A program made the position numbers and the translations under genes. A stretch of DNA of 64,000 nt from Triatoma infestans (lineage: Eukaryota; Arthropoda; Insecta; Hemiptera; Reduviidae), in assembly GCA_011037195.1 (NCBI GenBank), contig JAAEAF010004259.1, forward strand, positions 44,741 to 108,740, written 5' to 3'. This document shows, one piece after another, positions 28,301 to 34,519 of the stretch. The notes beneath the pieces are model-generated. The model did not search any database. It was not told the origin of the DNA and worked only from the letters and a program-made list of their open reading frames with translations. Numbering within the stretch: position 1 is the stretch's first letter; every line of letters starts with the position of its first letter.

Positions 28301-31300
28301 TCCTGTCTTTATCAAGGCTTTAATATATAGAAAGTCGTGACGATATGGAGAAAGAATTTTTAAACATACACATTTGTTACATCGCAGAAACATAATCACA
28401 TTTTTTCTGTAGATGATTTTAAGATAAGGCATTTGTAGCTTTTAATTTTCCTTTTTATGTTTCTACGATATAACAAATGTGTAAGTTTAAAAATTCTTTC
28501 TCCATATCTTACCGACTTTCTATATATTACAGCCTTGATAAAGACAGGAAATTCTGTCGAAACGTTGGCATAATTGAATGTTTTTTGTCAATTTTATTCA
28601 TCAAATTTTATTCATTACAAATATGTAATGTAATTTTAATAAGAAAATTGTGACAATTAATATGTAAAAAATCAAACATCTTAATAGAGTTGCAACAGAG
28701 GAACTAGAAGACTTCCTACGTGGCAGGCGAGGTATTCACATAGTGGCCGGTGATTTCAACGCTAAGGCCCACGAGTGGGGTGCTACGTCTACGGACTCCA
28801 GGGGCCGGTATCTGTTGGACATGTCTGCTAGAAGTGGACTGGCGGTGGCTAATTCTGGCGCCGTAACTACTTTTCGACGACCCGGATATGCGCAGACAAT
28901 TCCGGATGTCACATTTGTCTCGGATGTAGCATCCCACAGGATTATCGATTGGAGGGTACTTGAGGCTTATACGGCAAGCGACCACCAATATATTGCTTTC
29001 GATCTCCGTTCTGGAACGCCGGTCATCAGGCCCATCACAAGTTTCCAGGGTTGGAATGTTAAAAAAATGGATACAGAGGTTCTTGTCTCGGTTGTGGAGT
29101 TGGGCAGAAGTGGTGTGACAAGTGAAAGCGCCTCCGCGGGTAAGCTGGTCAAAACCACAATGTCACTAATTAGACAAGCCTGTGACATGTCCATGCCGCG
29201 GAAAAGAAAGGGTGGATATAAACGCCGGGAAGTCTATTGGTGGAACGACGAGATTGCCGAGCTTAGGAGAGACTGCTTGCGGTGCAGACGCGCGGCGACC
29301 CGAATGGGAAGAAGGGCTGGGTCTGACTTAGCTGCCTATCAGGAGTTGTATCGCCTTGCTAGGAAGCGCCTCAAGCGCGCTATACTGGTTAGTAAGCGAC
29401 GTAAGTGGGAAGAGTGATGCGGGATGTGGACGTGGACCCATGGGGCTTAGGGTATAAAATCGTGCTACGTAAGCTCGGCTCCCTCTCGCCGACTCCAATC
29501 ATGGGTGCTTCCCAGGTGTCGCGGGTGGTGGGGGAGTTGTTCCCGACTCATGCGCTGGTGGCGGATGTCTGCCCGGTTGGGCCGTGGCCGGAGGTTCCGC
29601 TGTTCACGGATATGGAGTTGACAGAGGCTGTAAGTTCCCTCAGGAATCGTAGGGCGCCTGGGCTGGATGGGGTTCCGGTGGAAGTGCTGAAGGTTGTGGC
29701 TTCCGCGTGCCCTCAGCTTCTTCTAGAAATGTTCAACTGTTGTCTACAAGAAGGAACTTTCCCTAAATGCTGGAAGGTGCAGAAGCTGGTGTTGACGAAC
29801 AAGATGAAGAGGGACGCGACTTCTCCCTCGTCCTATAGGCCTCTTTGCCTGCTAAACACGGCAGGTAAACTTTACGAACGTCTACTTAAACCGAGGATCA
29901 CGGAGGCGATACGTGCGGCTGGCGATCTGTCCGATAGGCAACACGGTTTTCGAGAAGGCAGATCCACTGTTGGTGCCATTTTTTGTGTTGTGGAGGCCTT
30001 TCAAGCGGCACAGACGGGCAGTCACTATTCTAGGAAGGTGGTTTTGCTGGTGCTCTTAGACGTCAGGAATGCGTTTAACTCGGTTAGATGGGTGGACGTA
30101 CTATATGAATTGCGTGTGACCTTTCGCTTGCCGGAGTACCTCCTAAGGGTGCTACGGAGTTACCTGAGCGAGAGGAGGCTCAGGTATGACGCGGTAGAGG
30201 GCCCTCTATGGTGGGATATAACGGCTGGTGCCGCCCAGGGGTCAATCCTGGGCCCAAATATATGGAACGTGGTGTACGACGGCCTGTTACGTGCCCCTAT
30301 GCCCGACGGAACTTTTCCAGTCGGCTATGCGGACGATACGGCTGCCGTTATCGTGGCTCGGGATGTGGAAGAGGGTCAGGTGCGCCTAAACCAGGTTATG
30401 CGTAGAGTGTCCTCCTGGATGAGCGCCCGGGCGTTGCGCATCGCTGAGGAGAAAACCGAAATCCTCGTACTCTCAAGACGCCACATTCCCCTCGAGGTTC
30501 CTTTCCGTGTGGGGAATGAGGTGGTCACCAGCGGGAAACACGTTAAGTACCTTGATGTCCACTTGGACAATAAGTTGTCCTTCTGGAAGCAGGTTCGAGA
30601 AGCGACGGAGAAGGCTGCGGGGATTACCACCACCCTGAGTCGACTAATGGCGAATGTGGGGGGACCATGGCCAGTAAACGCAGGCTGCTGATGTCGGTCG
30701 CGTCCTCGGTTCTGTTATACGGGTGCGAGGTCTGGGCCGACGCCCTTCGTAAGGAAAAATATAGGAAGCAGCTCACTGCAGTGCAGAGGCGCGGGGCCCT
30801 AAGGGTGGCTAGCTCCTACCGCACAGTTTCGGGGGCGGCAGTCCTGGTGATTGCGGGTATGCCGCCTATCGATCTGTTGGCCAAGGAGCGGAAGCGGGTG
30901 TACGACTCGCGGCTGGTCACGGACCCGTTTGAGGCAAGGGTTGCTGCCCGGGCATCTATTGCCGCGGGTTGGCAGCGCCGCTGGGAAAGTGAGACGCGTG
31001 GACGATGGACGGCGCGGCTCATTGGTAATATCGAGGAGTGGACGGGCAGGCCACACGGCGAGGTGAACTACTATATCACCCAATTCCTGTCGGGGCTTGG
31101 GTATTTTACCCATTATCTCTTCAGGATGGGCATAGCGGGGAGCCCGTCGTGTGTCTACGGCGATGCTGCCCAGGACGATGCCCACCACACGTTTTTCGTG
31201 TGCGATAGATGGGCCCGCCGTCGCTGGGTCCTGGATGGTTTGTTGGGAGGTTGGTCCCCGGAATCGGCGGTCACCAGTATGGTGGAGAGCCGGGAGAAGT

Positions 31301-31908
31301 GGGGATGGATCGCGGCATATATTAGGGATGTGCTTTTAACAAAAAAGAAGGACTTGGAGCGCGCTGGCCTCTGAGTAAGTAGGAGGGGCCGTGTTGCGGC
31401 CCCATCCGAGGTTATGCCTAACCCGGCGGTTCCGGATGGGGTCCCGCAGTTGGGTGGCGAGGGGTTTTTTAGTGGGGGCGGGTCCCACACACCAGGGGTG
31501 GCGCCCTGGCGCGCATAAGGCGTTTTCCCCCTCGGAAAAAAAAAAAGAGTTGCATAAAATTTTATGTTACATAATTTTGTTCATGTCTGGACGCAACAAA
31601 TTCAGAGGCTATTAGCGCCCTTTCTTGATTATTATTAATCAGCTTCAGTTTTATTCTACTTCACCGGGTTACTTTTTTTAGTTTATATACATATATATGT
31701 ATTTTGATAGATTTATTTTCTTTCTAAATTAATAATAATGTCTACAATTATTTACAGATTTGTTTGCAATAATACAATTGAAGAAAATATTGTTCAGTTG
31801 CAAAAAAATAAATTAGAGTTGGCTAATGATGTATTAACAGGTTCTGTGAGGAATAATGCTGCTAAGCTTACATTACAGGATTTGAAAATGTTGTTCAATG
31901 TACCCTGA
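1200..31908 (+). CDS. TTF2 (lodestar): Transcription termination factor 2 / Lodestar-like SNF2 ATPase, 17 exons, start exon missing
   Basis: Family role: a DNA-dependent ATPase of the SWI2/SNF2 superfamily that strips RNA polymerase II and its transcript from DNA, notably at mitosis; fly lodestar mutants show chromosome bridges. Exons seen: 1200-1337, 1423-1539, 4185-4601, 7786-7927, 8026-8109, 9382-9579, 12196-12318, 13625-13760, 13846-13903, 14512-14721, 15736-15944, 20738-20820, 22451-22602, 22792-22944, 25304-25513, 27578-27735, 31758-31908. Every junction is GT-AG and in phase; the total is 2739 nt (912 residues plus stop). Layout: acidic Ser-rich N-terminus (1-224), basic/coiled segment (225-300), ATPase N-lobe (about 345-610), C-lobe (about 741-880). 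All catalytic motifs are intact, so the gene looks functional. The first visible exon opens at a splice acceptor and has no in-frame ATG, so the true start lies upstream. Family members run to about 1000-1160 residues, so little is missing. Confidence 0.93.
1423..1539 (+). CDS. TTF2: TTF2 exon B: repeat of the acidic motif
   Basis: It runs from the acceptor AATTATAG to the donor GTAAGA, 39 codons, phase 0. It carries [19 protein letters not shown], a near-copy of the motif in the preceding exon, which suggests an old tandem exon duplication. An ATG at 1444 could act as a start if the upstream exon were skipped. Confidence 0.75.
1815..2640 (-). pseudogene. LINE ORF2 3' end, RTE-like, minus strand
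   Basis: Two frames on the minus strand: 2624-2418 has [11 protein letters not shown] (a degenerate YADD box) and [12 protein letters not shown]; 2178-1843 has [19 protein letters not shown], then [13 protein letters not shown], and ends EARSYRG-stop. This is the familiar C-terminal tail of insect non-LTR retrotransposons. The 3' end shows a TGAG-repeat tail near 1820-1835. It lies in TTF2 intron 2 in reverse orientation and is broken by frameshifts. Confidence 0.8.
2640..2992. other. GC-richer unidentified block, possible DNA-transposon fragment
   Basis: This stretch is more GC-rich than the intron around it and has short open frames on the minus strand with no family I recognise. Its right edge reads, on the minus strand, GGTACGTTTACACGG, which resembles the GGTACGTTTACA start of the Harbinger-like fragment at 48103. 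It could be a decayed terminal inverted repeat. No partner end is seen. Confidence 0.3.
3760..4012. repeat. Foldback (inverted-repeat) element, copy 1
   Basis: The left arm (about 3785-3875) and right arm (about 3905-4010) are reverse complements: GTTCCTGACCAG against CTGACACCGGTCAGGAAC, and the CTACGAACTTGGTGAAT side against ATTCACTAAGTTCGTGTAG. Both arms hold the CTGATGA / CGAAAC-type module (3936-3964 plus; 3823-3849 minus). It lies in a TTF2 intron. Confidence 0.75.
4185..4601 (+). CDS. TTF2: TTF2 exon C: low-complexity linker with coiled coil
   Basis: It has 139 codons, runs from TTGTTCCAG to AAG before GTATTT, phase 0. The content is rich in Ser, Asn, Glu and Lys. The C-terminal part ([19 protein letters not shown]) has heptad character and is likely a short coiled coil. 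No enzymatic motif is seen. Confidence 0.8.
5000..5940. repeat. Dispersed AT-rich modular repeat family, copy in TTF2 intron 3
   Basis: It shares phrases with many other stretches of the window: GCACTTCC-type blocks after AGTAAA, AAAATCG(TT), TTTTGT/GAGAAAATCGC, TGTAGCTCTT-like and, at the end, AGAGAAAGTTATGTGAGTG followed by a T-run (5905-5940). No protein is encoded. Other copies lie near 9700-10290, 14940-15600, 24780-25235, 49650-50020, 51640-51780, 54290-55050 and 57930-58500. Confidence 0.6.
6200..7460 (+). pseudogene. Decayed LINE reverse transcriptase, RTE-like
   Basis: The order along the strand is [20 protein letters not shown] with AGFR (RT fingers), [18 protein letters not shown] then [10 protein letters not shown] (RT palm), [17 protein letters not shown] segment at 6889, a [15 protein letters not shown] thumb-like segment, then [14 protein letters not shown] (7094-7280) and [17 protein letters not shown]. 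Stops and frameshifts break it throughout. It is closely similar in layout to the copy at 61959-62566. Confidence 0.8.
7786..7927 (+). CDS. TTF2: TTF2 exon D: charged helical linker
   Basis: Acceptor CAAACAG, donor GTGAGC, phase 0 to 1. It encodes a helical segment ([20 protein letters not shown]) that continues the coiled region before the ATPase. Confidence 0.8.
8026..8109 (+). CDS. TTF2: TTF2 exon E: short linker
   Basis: It is 84 nt, acceptor TTTGTAG, donor GTATTT, phase 1 to 1. It encodes a Ser- and Lys-rich linker and is followed by an intron with a foldback element at about 8267-8597. Confidence 0.75.
8267..8600. repeat. Foldback element, copy 2
   Basis: The arms at about 8287-8397 and 8480-8587 are inverted copies of each other (for example AGCCTGTTTCTTTTTG against CAAAAAGAAGCAGGCT). 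A 80-base centre separates them. Each arm holds CTGATGATGGGC (minus, 8346-8370) or CTCATGATGGGC (plus, 8502-8514), followed by a short loop and CGCCCGAAAC (intact in the plus arm). The same arm sequence recurs at 56710-56875. Confidence 0.85.
9382..9579 (+). CDS. TTF2: TTF2 exon F: entry to the ATPase domain
   Basis: Acceptor is a T-run followed by AG; donor ATTAG|GTTGGT; phase 1 to 1. It encodes the segment upstream of the nucleotide site, [16 protein letters not shown] and then KPCGGIL, which matches the Q-motif region of TTF2/Lodestar proteins. The next exon begins directly with ADDMGLGKT. Confidence 0.9.
9700..10290. repeat. Dispersed modular repeat, copy in the intron after exon F
   Basis: It shares the GTATGTGTGGATG, GAAGTGTATCAACTGTGG and TTTTGTCAAAAATGG phrases and the same general layout (shifted frames with no protein) as the copies at 14940 and 54290. 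Similarity by eye is only partial, so the edges are approximate. Confidence 0.45.
11073..11318 (-). repeat. tRNA-derived SINE, copy 1 (near full length)
   Basis: Read on the minus strand it starts GGGAAGGGATTAGCTAAGTG and continues with an A-box-like GCTAAGTGGTTAGC, a B-box-like CGTTCGAGTCC, then a unique body (TCACTGTCCGGTGATGGTCAG) and ends GACGCGCCTTAATTT with a poly-A tail. This is the structure of a tRNA-derived SINE. Two other copies occur at 21852 and 45229. Confidence 0.85.
12196..12318 (+). CDS. TTF2: TTF2 exon G: Walker A motif
   Basis: It opens with [16 protein letters not shown], the ATP-binding motif I of SNF2 proteins with its catalytic GK-T. An acidic Glu-rich insert follows ([13 protein letters not shown]), as in TTF2/Lodestar. 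Acceptor TTTCAG, donor GTAAGT, phase 1 to 1. Confidence 0.93.
12780..13440 (-). pseudogene. Tc1/mariner-like transposase remnant
   Basis: On the minus strand, an N-terminal helix-turn-helix ([20 protein letters not shown], 13426 down) is followed by [13 protein letters not shown] and VLFTDESRF (first catalytic Asp of the DDE/DDD triad, near 13000). Stops (for example in the middle of the linker) and frame changes show that it is dead. It lies in the TTF2 intron between exons G and H. Confidence 0.8.
13625..13903 (+). CDS. TTF2: TTF2 exons H and I: motif Ia region
   Basis: Two exons, 13625-13760 and 13846-13903, separated by an 85-nt intron (GTAAGA...TACAG). They encode [17 protein letters not shown] (motif Ia) and then [14 protein letters not shown], the usual strand-turn before motif II. 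Phases 1 to 2 and 2 to 0. Confidence 0.92.
14512..14721 (+). CDS. TTF2: TTF2 exon J: DEAH box and motif III
   Basis: It contains [15 protein letters not shown] (Walker B, DEAH) and [19 protein letters not shown] (motif III). It ends at the family-typical RCKPFDDL, before the donor GTTAGT. Phase 0 on both sides, 70 codons. Confidence 0.93.
14940..15610. repeat. Dispersed modular repeat, two tandem units
   Basis: Two diverged units of about 300 bases follow each other. Each contains CGCACTTCCGGT, then a hydrophobic-free AT stretch, TTCTAATTA, GATGACAGA, ACCCCTCCC-type block, CCTAAATGAATTTT, and TTGTAGATCTT. The opening AAATCTGGTGTGAAACACTC also occurs at 49812. Confidence 0.7.
15736..15944 (+). 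CDS. TTF2: TTF2 exon K: inter-lobe segment
   Basis: It starts [17 protein letters not shown] and includes ILLRRTKEG, the conserved LRRTK helix between the two ATPase lobes. Acceptor AAACAG, donor AAG|GTAAAA, phase 0 to 2. The intron that follows (about 4.8 kb) carries the piggyBac-like element and its flanking direct repeats. Confidence 0.92.
16707..17127. repeat. Direct repeat A, left of the piggyBac-like element
   Basis: About 420 bases, nearly the same as 19611-20007 (for example CTCTGTATATATCCATTTA, CACCTTCGCCGCGCGCATAT, TATTAATATCATTAATATT). The two copies diverge exactly at CACCAAT, where the left piggyBac end begins. No protein family is recognised in either strand. Confidence 0.85.
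17127..19506 (+). mobile_element. piggyBac-like DNA transposon
   Basis: The ends are inverted: left 17143-17164 (TTACACAAATGTGTGGGTTG) and right 19468-19490 (CCTAACCCACACAATTGTG), both with a palindromic CACAAATGTG core. Between them lies a transposase gene with frameshifts. I do not see the TTAA target duplication of this family at either boundary; it may have decayed or the edges may lie a few bases away. The element sits in the TTF2 intron after exon K. Confidence 0.75.
17523..19425 (+). pseudogene. piggyBac transposase, frameshifted
   Basis: The start ATG is in a 19-nt exon (17523-17541) joined by a GT-AG intron (17542-17627) to [20 protein letters not shown]. The frame shifts at about 17905 to [18 protein letters not shown] (to 18119), and again to the main frame (18122-19090). 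The three Asp residues of the piggyBac family are present, in SVDEQM, FFDRYFT and MGGVDIF. After a further shift the C-terminus reads [17 protein letters not shown] and ends in a decayed Cys-rich tail. Inactive as it stands, because of the shifts and a stop in the tail. Confidence 0.85.
19611..20007. repeat. Direct repeat B, right of the piggyBac-like element
   Basis: The matching copy of 16707-17127. It carries an extra 25-base stretch at about 19746 that includes CTACAGCTAGAATGTGCAG, the same sequence found in the piggyBac 3' end at 19313. See findings. Confidence 0.85.
20738..20820 (+). CDS. TTF2: TTF2 exon L
   Basis: An 83-nt exon (acceptor GTTTTAG, donor GTAAGT, phase 2 to 1) encoding [19 protein letters not shown]. 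This matches the LFAQFLxQRAE stretch found in Lodestar after the YSRT segment. The join to the previous exon restores an Arg codon. Confidence 0.88.
21180..21720 (+). pseudogene. mariner-like transposase C-terminal remnant
   Basis: Near 21490 the frame [14 protein letters not shown] resembles the LHHDNAPxH catalytic box of mariner transposases, and later [14 protein letters not shown] resembles its FPKLKxxLKGxRF tail. The reading frame is broken by stops. It lies in the TTF2 intron before exon M. Confidence 0.6.
21852..22069 (+). repeat. tRNA-derived SINE, copy 2
   Basis: Same family as 11073-11318: head AGGGAGGGGATTTGATCAG, B-box-like GGTTCCAGTTC, body CTGTCCGGTGATGGACAG, tail GACGCGCCTTAAATTT followed by about nine A. 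It lies in a TTF2 intron, between exons L and M. Confidence 0.85.
22230..22335 (+). repeat. Single arm of the foldback family, with the CTGACGA...CGAAACCGGTC module
   Basis: The module lies at 22249-22278: CTGACGA, T, then GAAT / GAGA / ATTC hairpin, GAAA, CCGGTC. The following GCGGACGCATCCACATAAT is the reverse complement of the 3755-3780 flank of foldback copy 1. It is a half-element. Confidence 0.75.
22451..22602 (+). CDS. TTF2: TTF2 exon [10 protein letters not shown] helix
   Basis: It encodes [20 protein letters not shown], the hallmark LRQxCCHP segment of SNF2 proteins. Acceptor TTTTCTAG, donor TCG|GTAATT, phase 1 to 0. Confidence 0.92.
22792..22944 (+). CDS. TTF2: TTF2 exon N: variable linker of the C-lobe
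   Basis: It has 51 codons, phase 0 to 0, acceptor GATTCTAG, donor GTAAAA. The content is acidic and Ser-rich, ends FKKSRCSSK, and sits just before the Lys/Met-rich entry to the second helicase lobe. Splice sites and frame are its main support. Confidence 0.85.
23740..24190 (+). pseudogene. LINE 3' ORF remnant
   Basis: Translated pieces read [19 protein letters not shown], then [14 protein letters not shown], then [19 protein letters not shown], matching the C-terminal tail of the copies at 6889-7440 and 61959. It is broken by stops and an A-run at 23979. Confidence 0.75.
24780..25235. repeat. Dispersed modular repeat, copy before exon O
   Basis: It contains CACTTCCTGTTGATGG, GATGAAACATACG-like stretches, TTTTCGAGAAAGTCGCG, and GAATAAGAGAAAG at the end. 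Same family as the copies at 14940 and 54290. Confidence 0.6.
25304..25513 (+). CDS. TTF2: TTF2 exon O: motif IV
   Basis: It encodes [16 protein letters not shown] (motif IV) and [17 protein letters not shown] (motif between IV and V). Acceptor TTGCAG, donor GTAAGT, 70 codons, phase 0. Confidence 0.93.
25725..25775 (-). repeat. Foldback-family arm fragment
   Basis: The minus strand reads ACGATGGATGAGAATTC followed by AAAACCGGTCAGAATC, the same module as 22249-22278 with the first bases decayed. Only one arm is present. Confidence 0.55.
26200..27020 (-). pseudogene. PIF/Harbinger-like DNA transposon remnant
   Basis: The minus-strand frame 26599-26402 reads [34 protein letters not shown], matching the KxDTxxRxAIxxxERLAVTLRFLATG signature of Harbinger transposases. 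The flanking DNA carries several copies of ACTGATAGTGTGAGGG (26216, 26925, 26995), likely decayed terminal repeats. The rest of the transposase is lost. Confidence 0.7.
27578..27735 (+). CDS. TTF2: TTF2 exon P: motifs V and VI
   Basis: It encodes [19 protein letters not shown] (motif V), then [18 protein letters not shown] (motif VI with the arginine finger), then KPVYIYK. Acceptor TACAAAG, donor GTAAGT, phase 0 to 2. Confidence 0.95.
28262..28590. repeat. Foldback element, copy 3 (long hairpin)
   Basis: Arms of about 125 bases at 28262-28385 and 28455-28582 are reverse complements, with a centre of about 70 bases. Each arm contains the module CTTGATAAAGACAG, loop, CTGTCGAAACGTTGGC. It lies in the TTF2 intron upstream of the R1-clade LINE. 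Confidence 0.85.
28695..31545 (+). mobile_element. R1-clade non-LTR retrotransposon, 5' truncated
   Basis: The 9-bp direct repeat AGAGTTGCA lies just before the first base (28686-28694) and just after the poly-A end (31546-31554), so this is a target duplication of a single retrotransposition event. The 5' end is truncated inside the endonuclease domain. The element is GC-rich against the AT-rich host and has suffered few mutations, which suggests recent insertion. It sits in the last TTF2 intron, same strand as the gene. Confidence 0.93.
28743..31374 (+). pseudogene. R1-clade ORF2 (endonuclease, reverse transcriptase, zinc-finger tail), two frameshifts
   Basis: Frame 1 (28743-29417) holds the endonuclease end [13 protein letters not shown] to DHQYIAFDL. 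Frame 2 (29405-30691) holds the reverse transcriptase: [49 protein letters not shown] and the active site YADDTA at about 30325. Frame 3 (30667-31374) holds the C-terminal domain with [18 protein letters not shown]. Frameshifts are near 29417 and in the G-run near 30660. The rest of the sequence is intact, so it was active until recently. Confidence 0.92.
31758..31908 (+). CDS. TTF2: TTF2 terminal exon
   Basis: It encodes [15 protein letters not shown], then [11 protein letters not shown] and [13 protein letters not shown], followed by TGA at 31906-31908. This is the standard C-terminus of the TTF2/Lodestar family. Acceptor TTTACAG, phase 2. It is separated from the previous exon by an intron carrying an R1-clade LINE. 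Confidence 0.95.
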
Positions 31909-32018
31909 AAAGTATAATTTCAGCAAAATGAGGATCTCATTTTTATTTTAATAATTTTAAATAATTTGGTTTTTACTAAAAAAAAACTTGTTTTGTAGAT
32001 AAATATGTGAAAGATTAC

Positions 32019-32097
32019 AATAAATTATATTTATATCGATAATAAATTATGTTTATATCGATAATAAATTATATTTATATCGATAATAAATTATATT
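32019..32097 (+). repeat. 22-bp tandem repeat carrying polyadenylation signals
   Basis: Three full units (32019-32040, 32041-32062, 32063-32084; one A/G difference) and a partial fourth follow the TTF2 stop codon by about 110 bases. Each unit begins AATAAATTAT and ends TATCGAT, so each supplies an AATAAA hexamer. It is probably the 3' UTR end of TTF2 with amplified poly(A) signals. Confidence 0.85.
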
Positions 32098-32219
32098 AAT
32101 GATCAGATGTTATAAAAACAAAATACCAAACCTTACTGGTCCATATTAATGTATAAAATATATTTAATGTACATAATGTAAAGTGGGAGCGGGATGGGGT
32201 TAAGGGGTGAACACCAAAA

Positions 32220-32481
32220 TTAATAAACATTTTATTGCTTACACATAATCCATAAAGTTATATAATATGAAATAAAATCAACCTTCCTCGTCAAAACTCG
32301 TTCTACTCGTCTTACTAAAAGCGTTGTTAGTATGTCCGTCCGACACAAGCTGGCCCCTCCTCCAAGATGCCTAGTTCGCACGCTAGGCCACACTGTCGCT
32401 GTTCTCGCTTGGTGTCGCCTCCCTACTCCACGGTTTGGGGTACTAGGCATCCCCACGCACGCTAGTCCGCTGCTCACGTAG
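32220..32481 (-). repeat. 3' LTR of the gypsy-like element
   Basis: Its right end (CACGCTAGGCC, GCTCGCTTGGTGTCGCC, CCCTACTCCACGGTTTGGG, GCTGCTCAC) matches 41811-41917 for about 110 bases, as expected of two LTRs. The left part diverges and its edge is a guess. Confidence 0.7.
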
Positions 32482-32495
32482 TTCCCCCTTTTTGA
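32482..32495 (-). other. Polypurine tract beside the 3' LTR
   Basis: The minus strand reads CAAAAAGGGGGAAC and is followed directly by the LTR start. This is the site where plus-strand synthesis begins in LTR retroelements, and it fixes the inner edge of the 3' LTR. Confidence 0.7.
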
Positions 32496-33454
32496 AAAGT
32501 GGAGTACCTCCTGAGCCTTCACTTTTCCCATTGAATTCTGGCCAGGTTGACACTGGGCCCTGTCTCACCATCCTGTGCATCACCACCTACGTTGACTTCT
32601 CAGGGCTGCAGTTTCCATTTCCTTTTCTTTTAACGTAGTGTGGGGCTTTGGGGTCCCTAGGCGCCATCGGTGACTCTGCTGGCTGTCTTCCTTGCGCCCT
32701 TAACCAGCCTGGGGCTACATCTTCGGCTTGTTCAACAAGGCAGGGAATATCTTCGCTTGGCAGATTTCTTCGATAGTCATCCCACCACCCGTGCTCTGTC
32801 AGCTATTCGGTCTCTTTTCTCATTTTTTGTTTTTGTGCAAGTCCTAATTAGCCCTGTCCCCTTCACCAGATTAGTTACCACACCGAGACTGCCATGCCTA
32901 CTTGAGACGACACACCTCTCCTAGCATGATATACTACTCAACCTCCCGAGTACTCCTCCCTGAGTGCTCTCGGTATCAGGGTCGAATATCGACCCCTTCC
33001 CGTGGGCTATAAAATCTTGACGTACCATTTCCAGCTGCCCCGCAAGTTTTCTCCTAGTCGCGTAAACGGCTTCGTAACCATGATGTCAGGTCTAATTGGT
33101 CCCATTCGTCCTCTCCCGGTGCCCAGGTTGGCTCCTTGGTTCCCTCGCCTTCTATCTCTGACTCCTATGAGGTTCCCTCATCTCCCGAACTGGGGCTGAT
33201 CTCGCGCTAATCTTCCACCCCATCGGTCCTTGGCTCGTTACAGGTCCCCGGCTACTTCCTTCCACTTCGCTTTGAATGCAACTGCCCCAGAAATCTCCAA
33301 GCTCGAGCTCTTCCCGCGGCACTCTCCTTCCCGGTATTGGGCGGGTCCATTATCATTGGGGGGGGGTGCTACCGAGAGAAGGAACTCTCGTCACAGCTGG
33401 TTTTAGCCTATTCACAAGAACGGTATATCGCTCATCAGACGAGAGAGCTAGCTC

Positions 33455-34480
33455 TTAATTTACGGGGGATATTCGGGTCAAGATAGTGTGGCCTATCCAG
33501 GGCCGTTGAAATTTCGAGCCCTCTTGCCTCGATCTCGAGCCTTCGTGTCCGCAAATCGGTTTCTTGGGTATGGCGATAAGACTTCCAAATTCTTTTGCAC
33601 TCGTTGGATGAACTCGAGCACTGAGGAAGTCCTTGGCTTTTAGTTCACACTCAAACGGCTGACGAAAATCTCTTCCATGGACCAAGAAGTGGGGTGAATA
33701 CCCGGTTGACGAATGGTACGTCATCAAGTCATAGTGCCAACCCCAGTATTTTTCATCCCCGTATTTTTCGCACTATACAGGCAAGCGACTCTATCAGAGT
33801 TCGATGTGACCGTTCGACTAACCCATTGTCCTCCGGATGGTATGCAGTTGTCTGCTGCTTTTTATCCCCAACCGCTTGCAGGTGAAGCGAAATAATTCCG
33901 AGGTAAAGTTACGTCCCTGATCCGTAAGTATCCTCTCCGGTGCTCCATGTCGAAGAATCAGTCCCTCCATAAAAGCGCGAGCGCATAGCTTCCGAGGCAT
34001 AGCTTCTGTGTACCAAGAGAACCAATCTATCATCGTTAATAAATAGCGATTACCGGTCGCGGTCGCGGGCAAGGGTCCCACGATGTCCATAGAAACCTGC
34101 TCGAAGGGACGAGAGGCTCCCGGTACCTCGGTGAGAGGGACCCGCAAACCCGCTGTTTTCCTTTCCTGGTGGATTTCGCAGGCTCTCGCGTACTCTTTTA
34201 TTTCTCTATTCATCTAGGGCCAATAAAAATTCCCCCGAGCCCTCTAAACTATTCGCTTTATTTCCGGGTGACCCGTCTAGCGGTTCCATGACAGTGGCTC
34301 ATCACCAACTCCCTCTTACTTGCTGGAACTAAAACTTTCCAGGCGGGACGATCGCGCCCATCTCTGACCCAATACAACAGCCCATTCTCCGCAGTTCGTA
34401 CTTGTTCCGCCCCGACCTTAGCTTGACACCAAGCGTCCCCCTCTGAGCCAAGCACCATCCGCTTTGATCGTCCCCCCGCA
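33455..34480 (-). pseudogene. Integrase region of the gypsy-like element
   Basis: Frames on the minus strand: 34458-34258 (N-terminal zinc-binding part with SHCHGTARR); 34213-33818 with MDIVGPLPATATGNRYLLT (first catalytic Asp), ERILTDQGRNFTSELF (second Asp); then, in another frame near 33830, TAYHPEDNGLVERSH (catalytic Glu). 33727-33455 carries YHSSTGYSPHFLVHGRDF. All three D-D-E residues survive in pieces, though frames are broken. Confidence 0.85.
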
Positions 34481-34519
34481 AGGTATCTACTGTCCTAATT
34501 GCCCAGGGGGGACAGTGTA

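Noticed and set aside
32232..32531. A 99-codon minus-strand protein
   Set aside because: It spans the LTR and the polypurine tract, so it is not a gene.
32500..33400. An envelope gene between integrase and the 3' LTR
   Set aside because: No signal peptide, transmembrane segment or furin-like site in a lasting frame was found.
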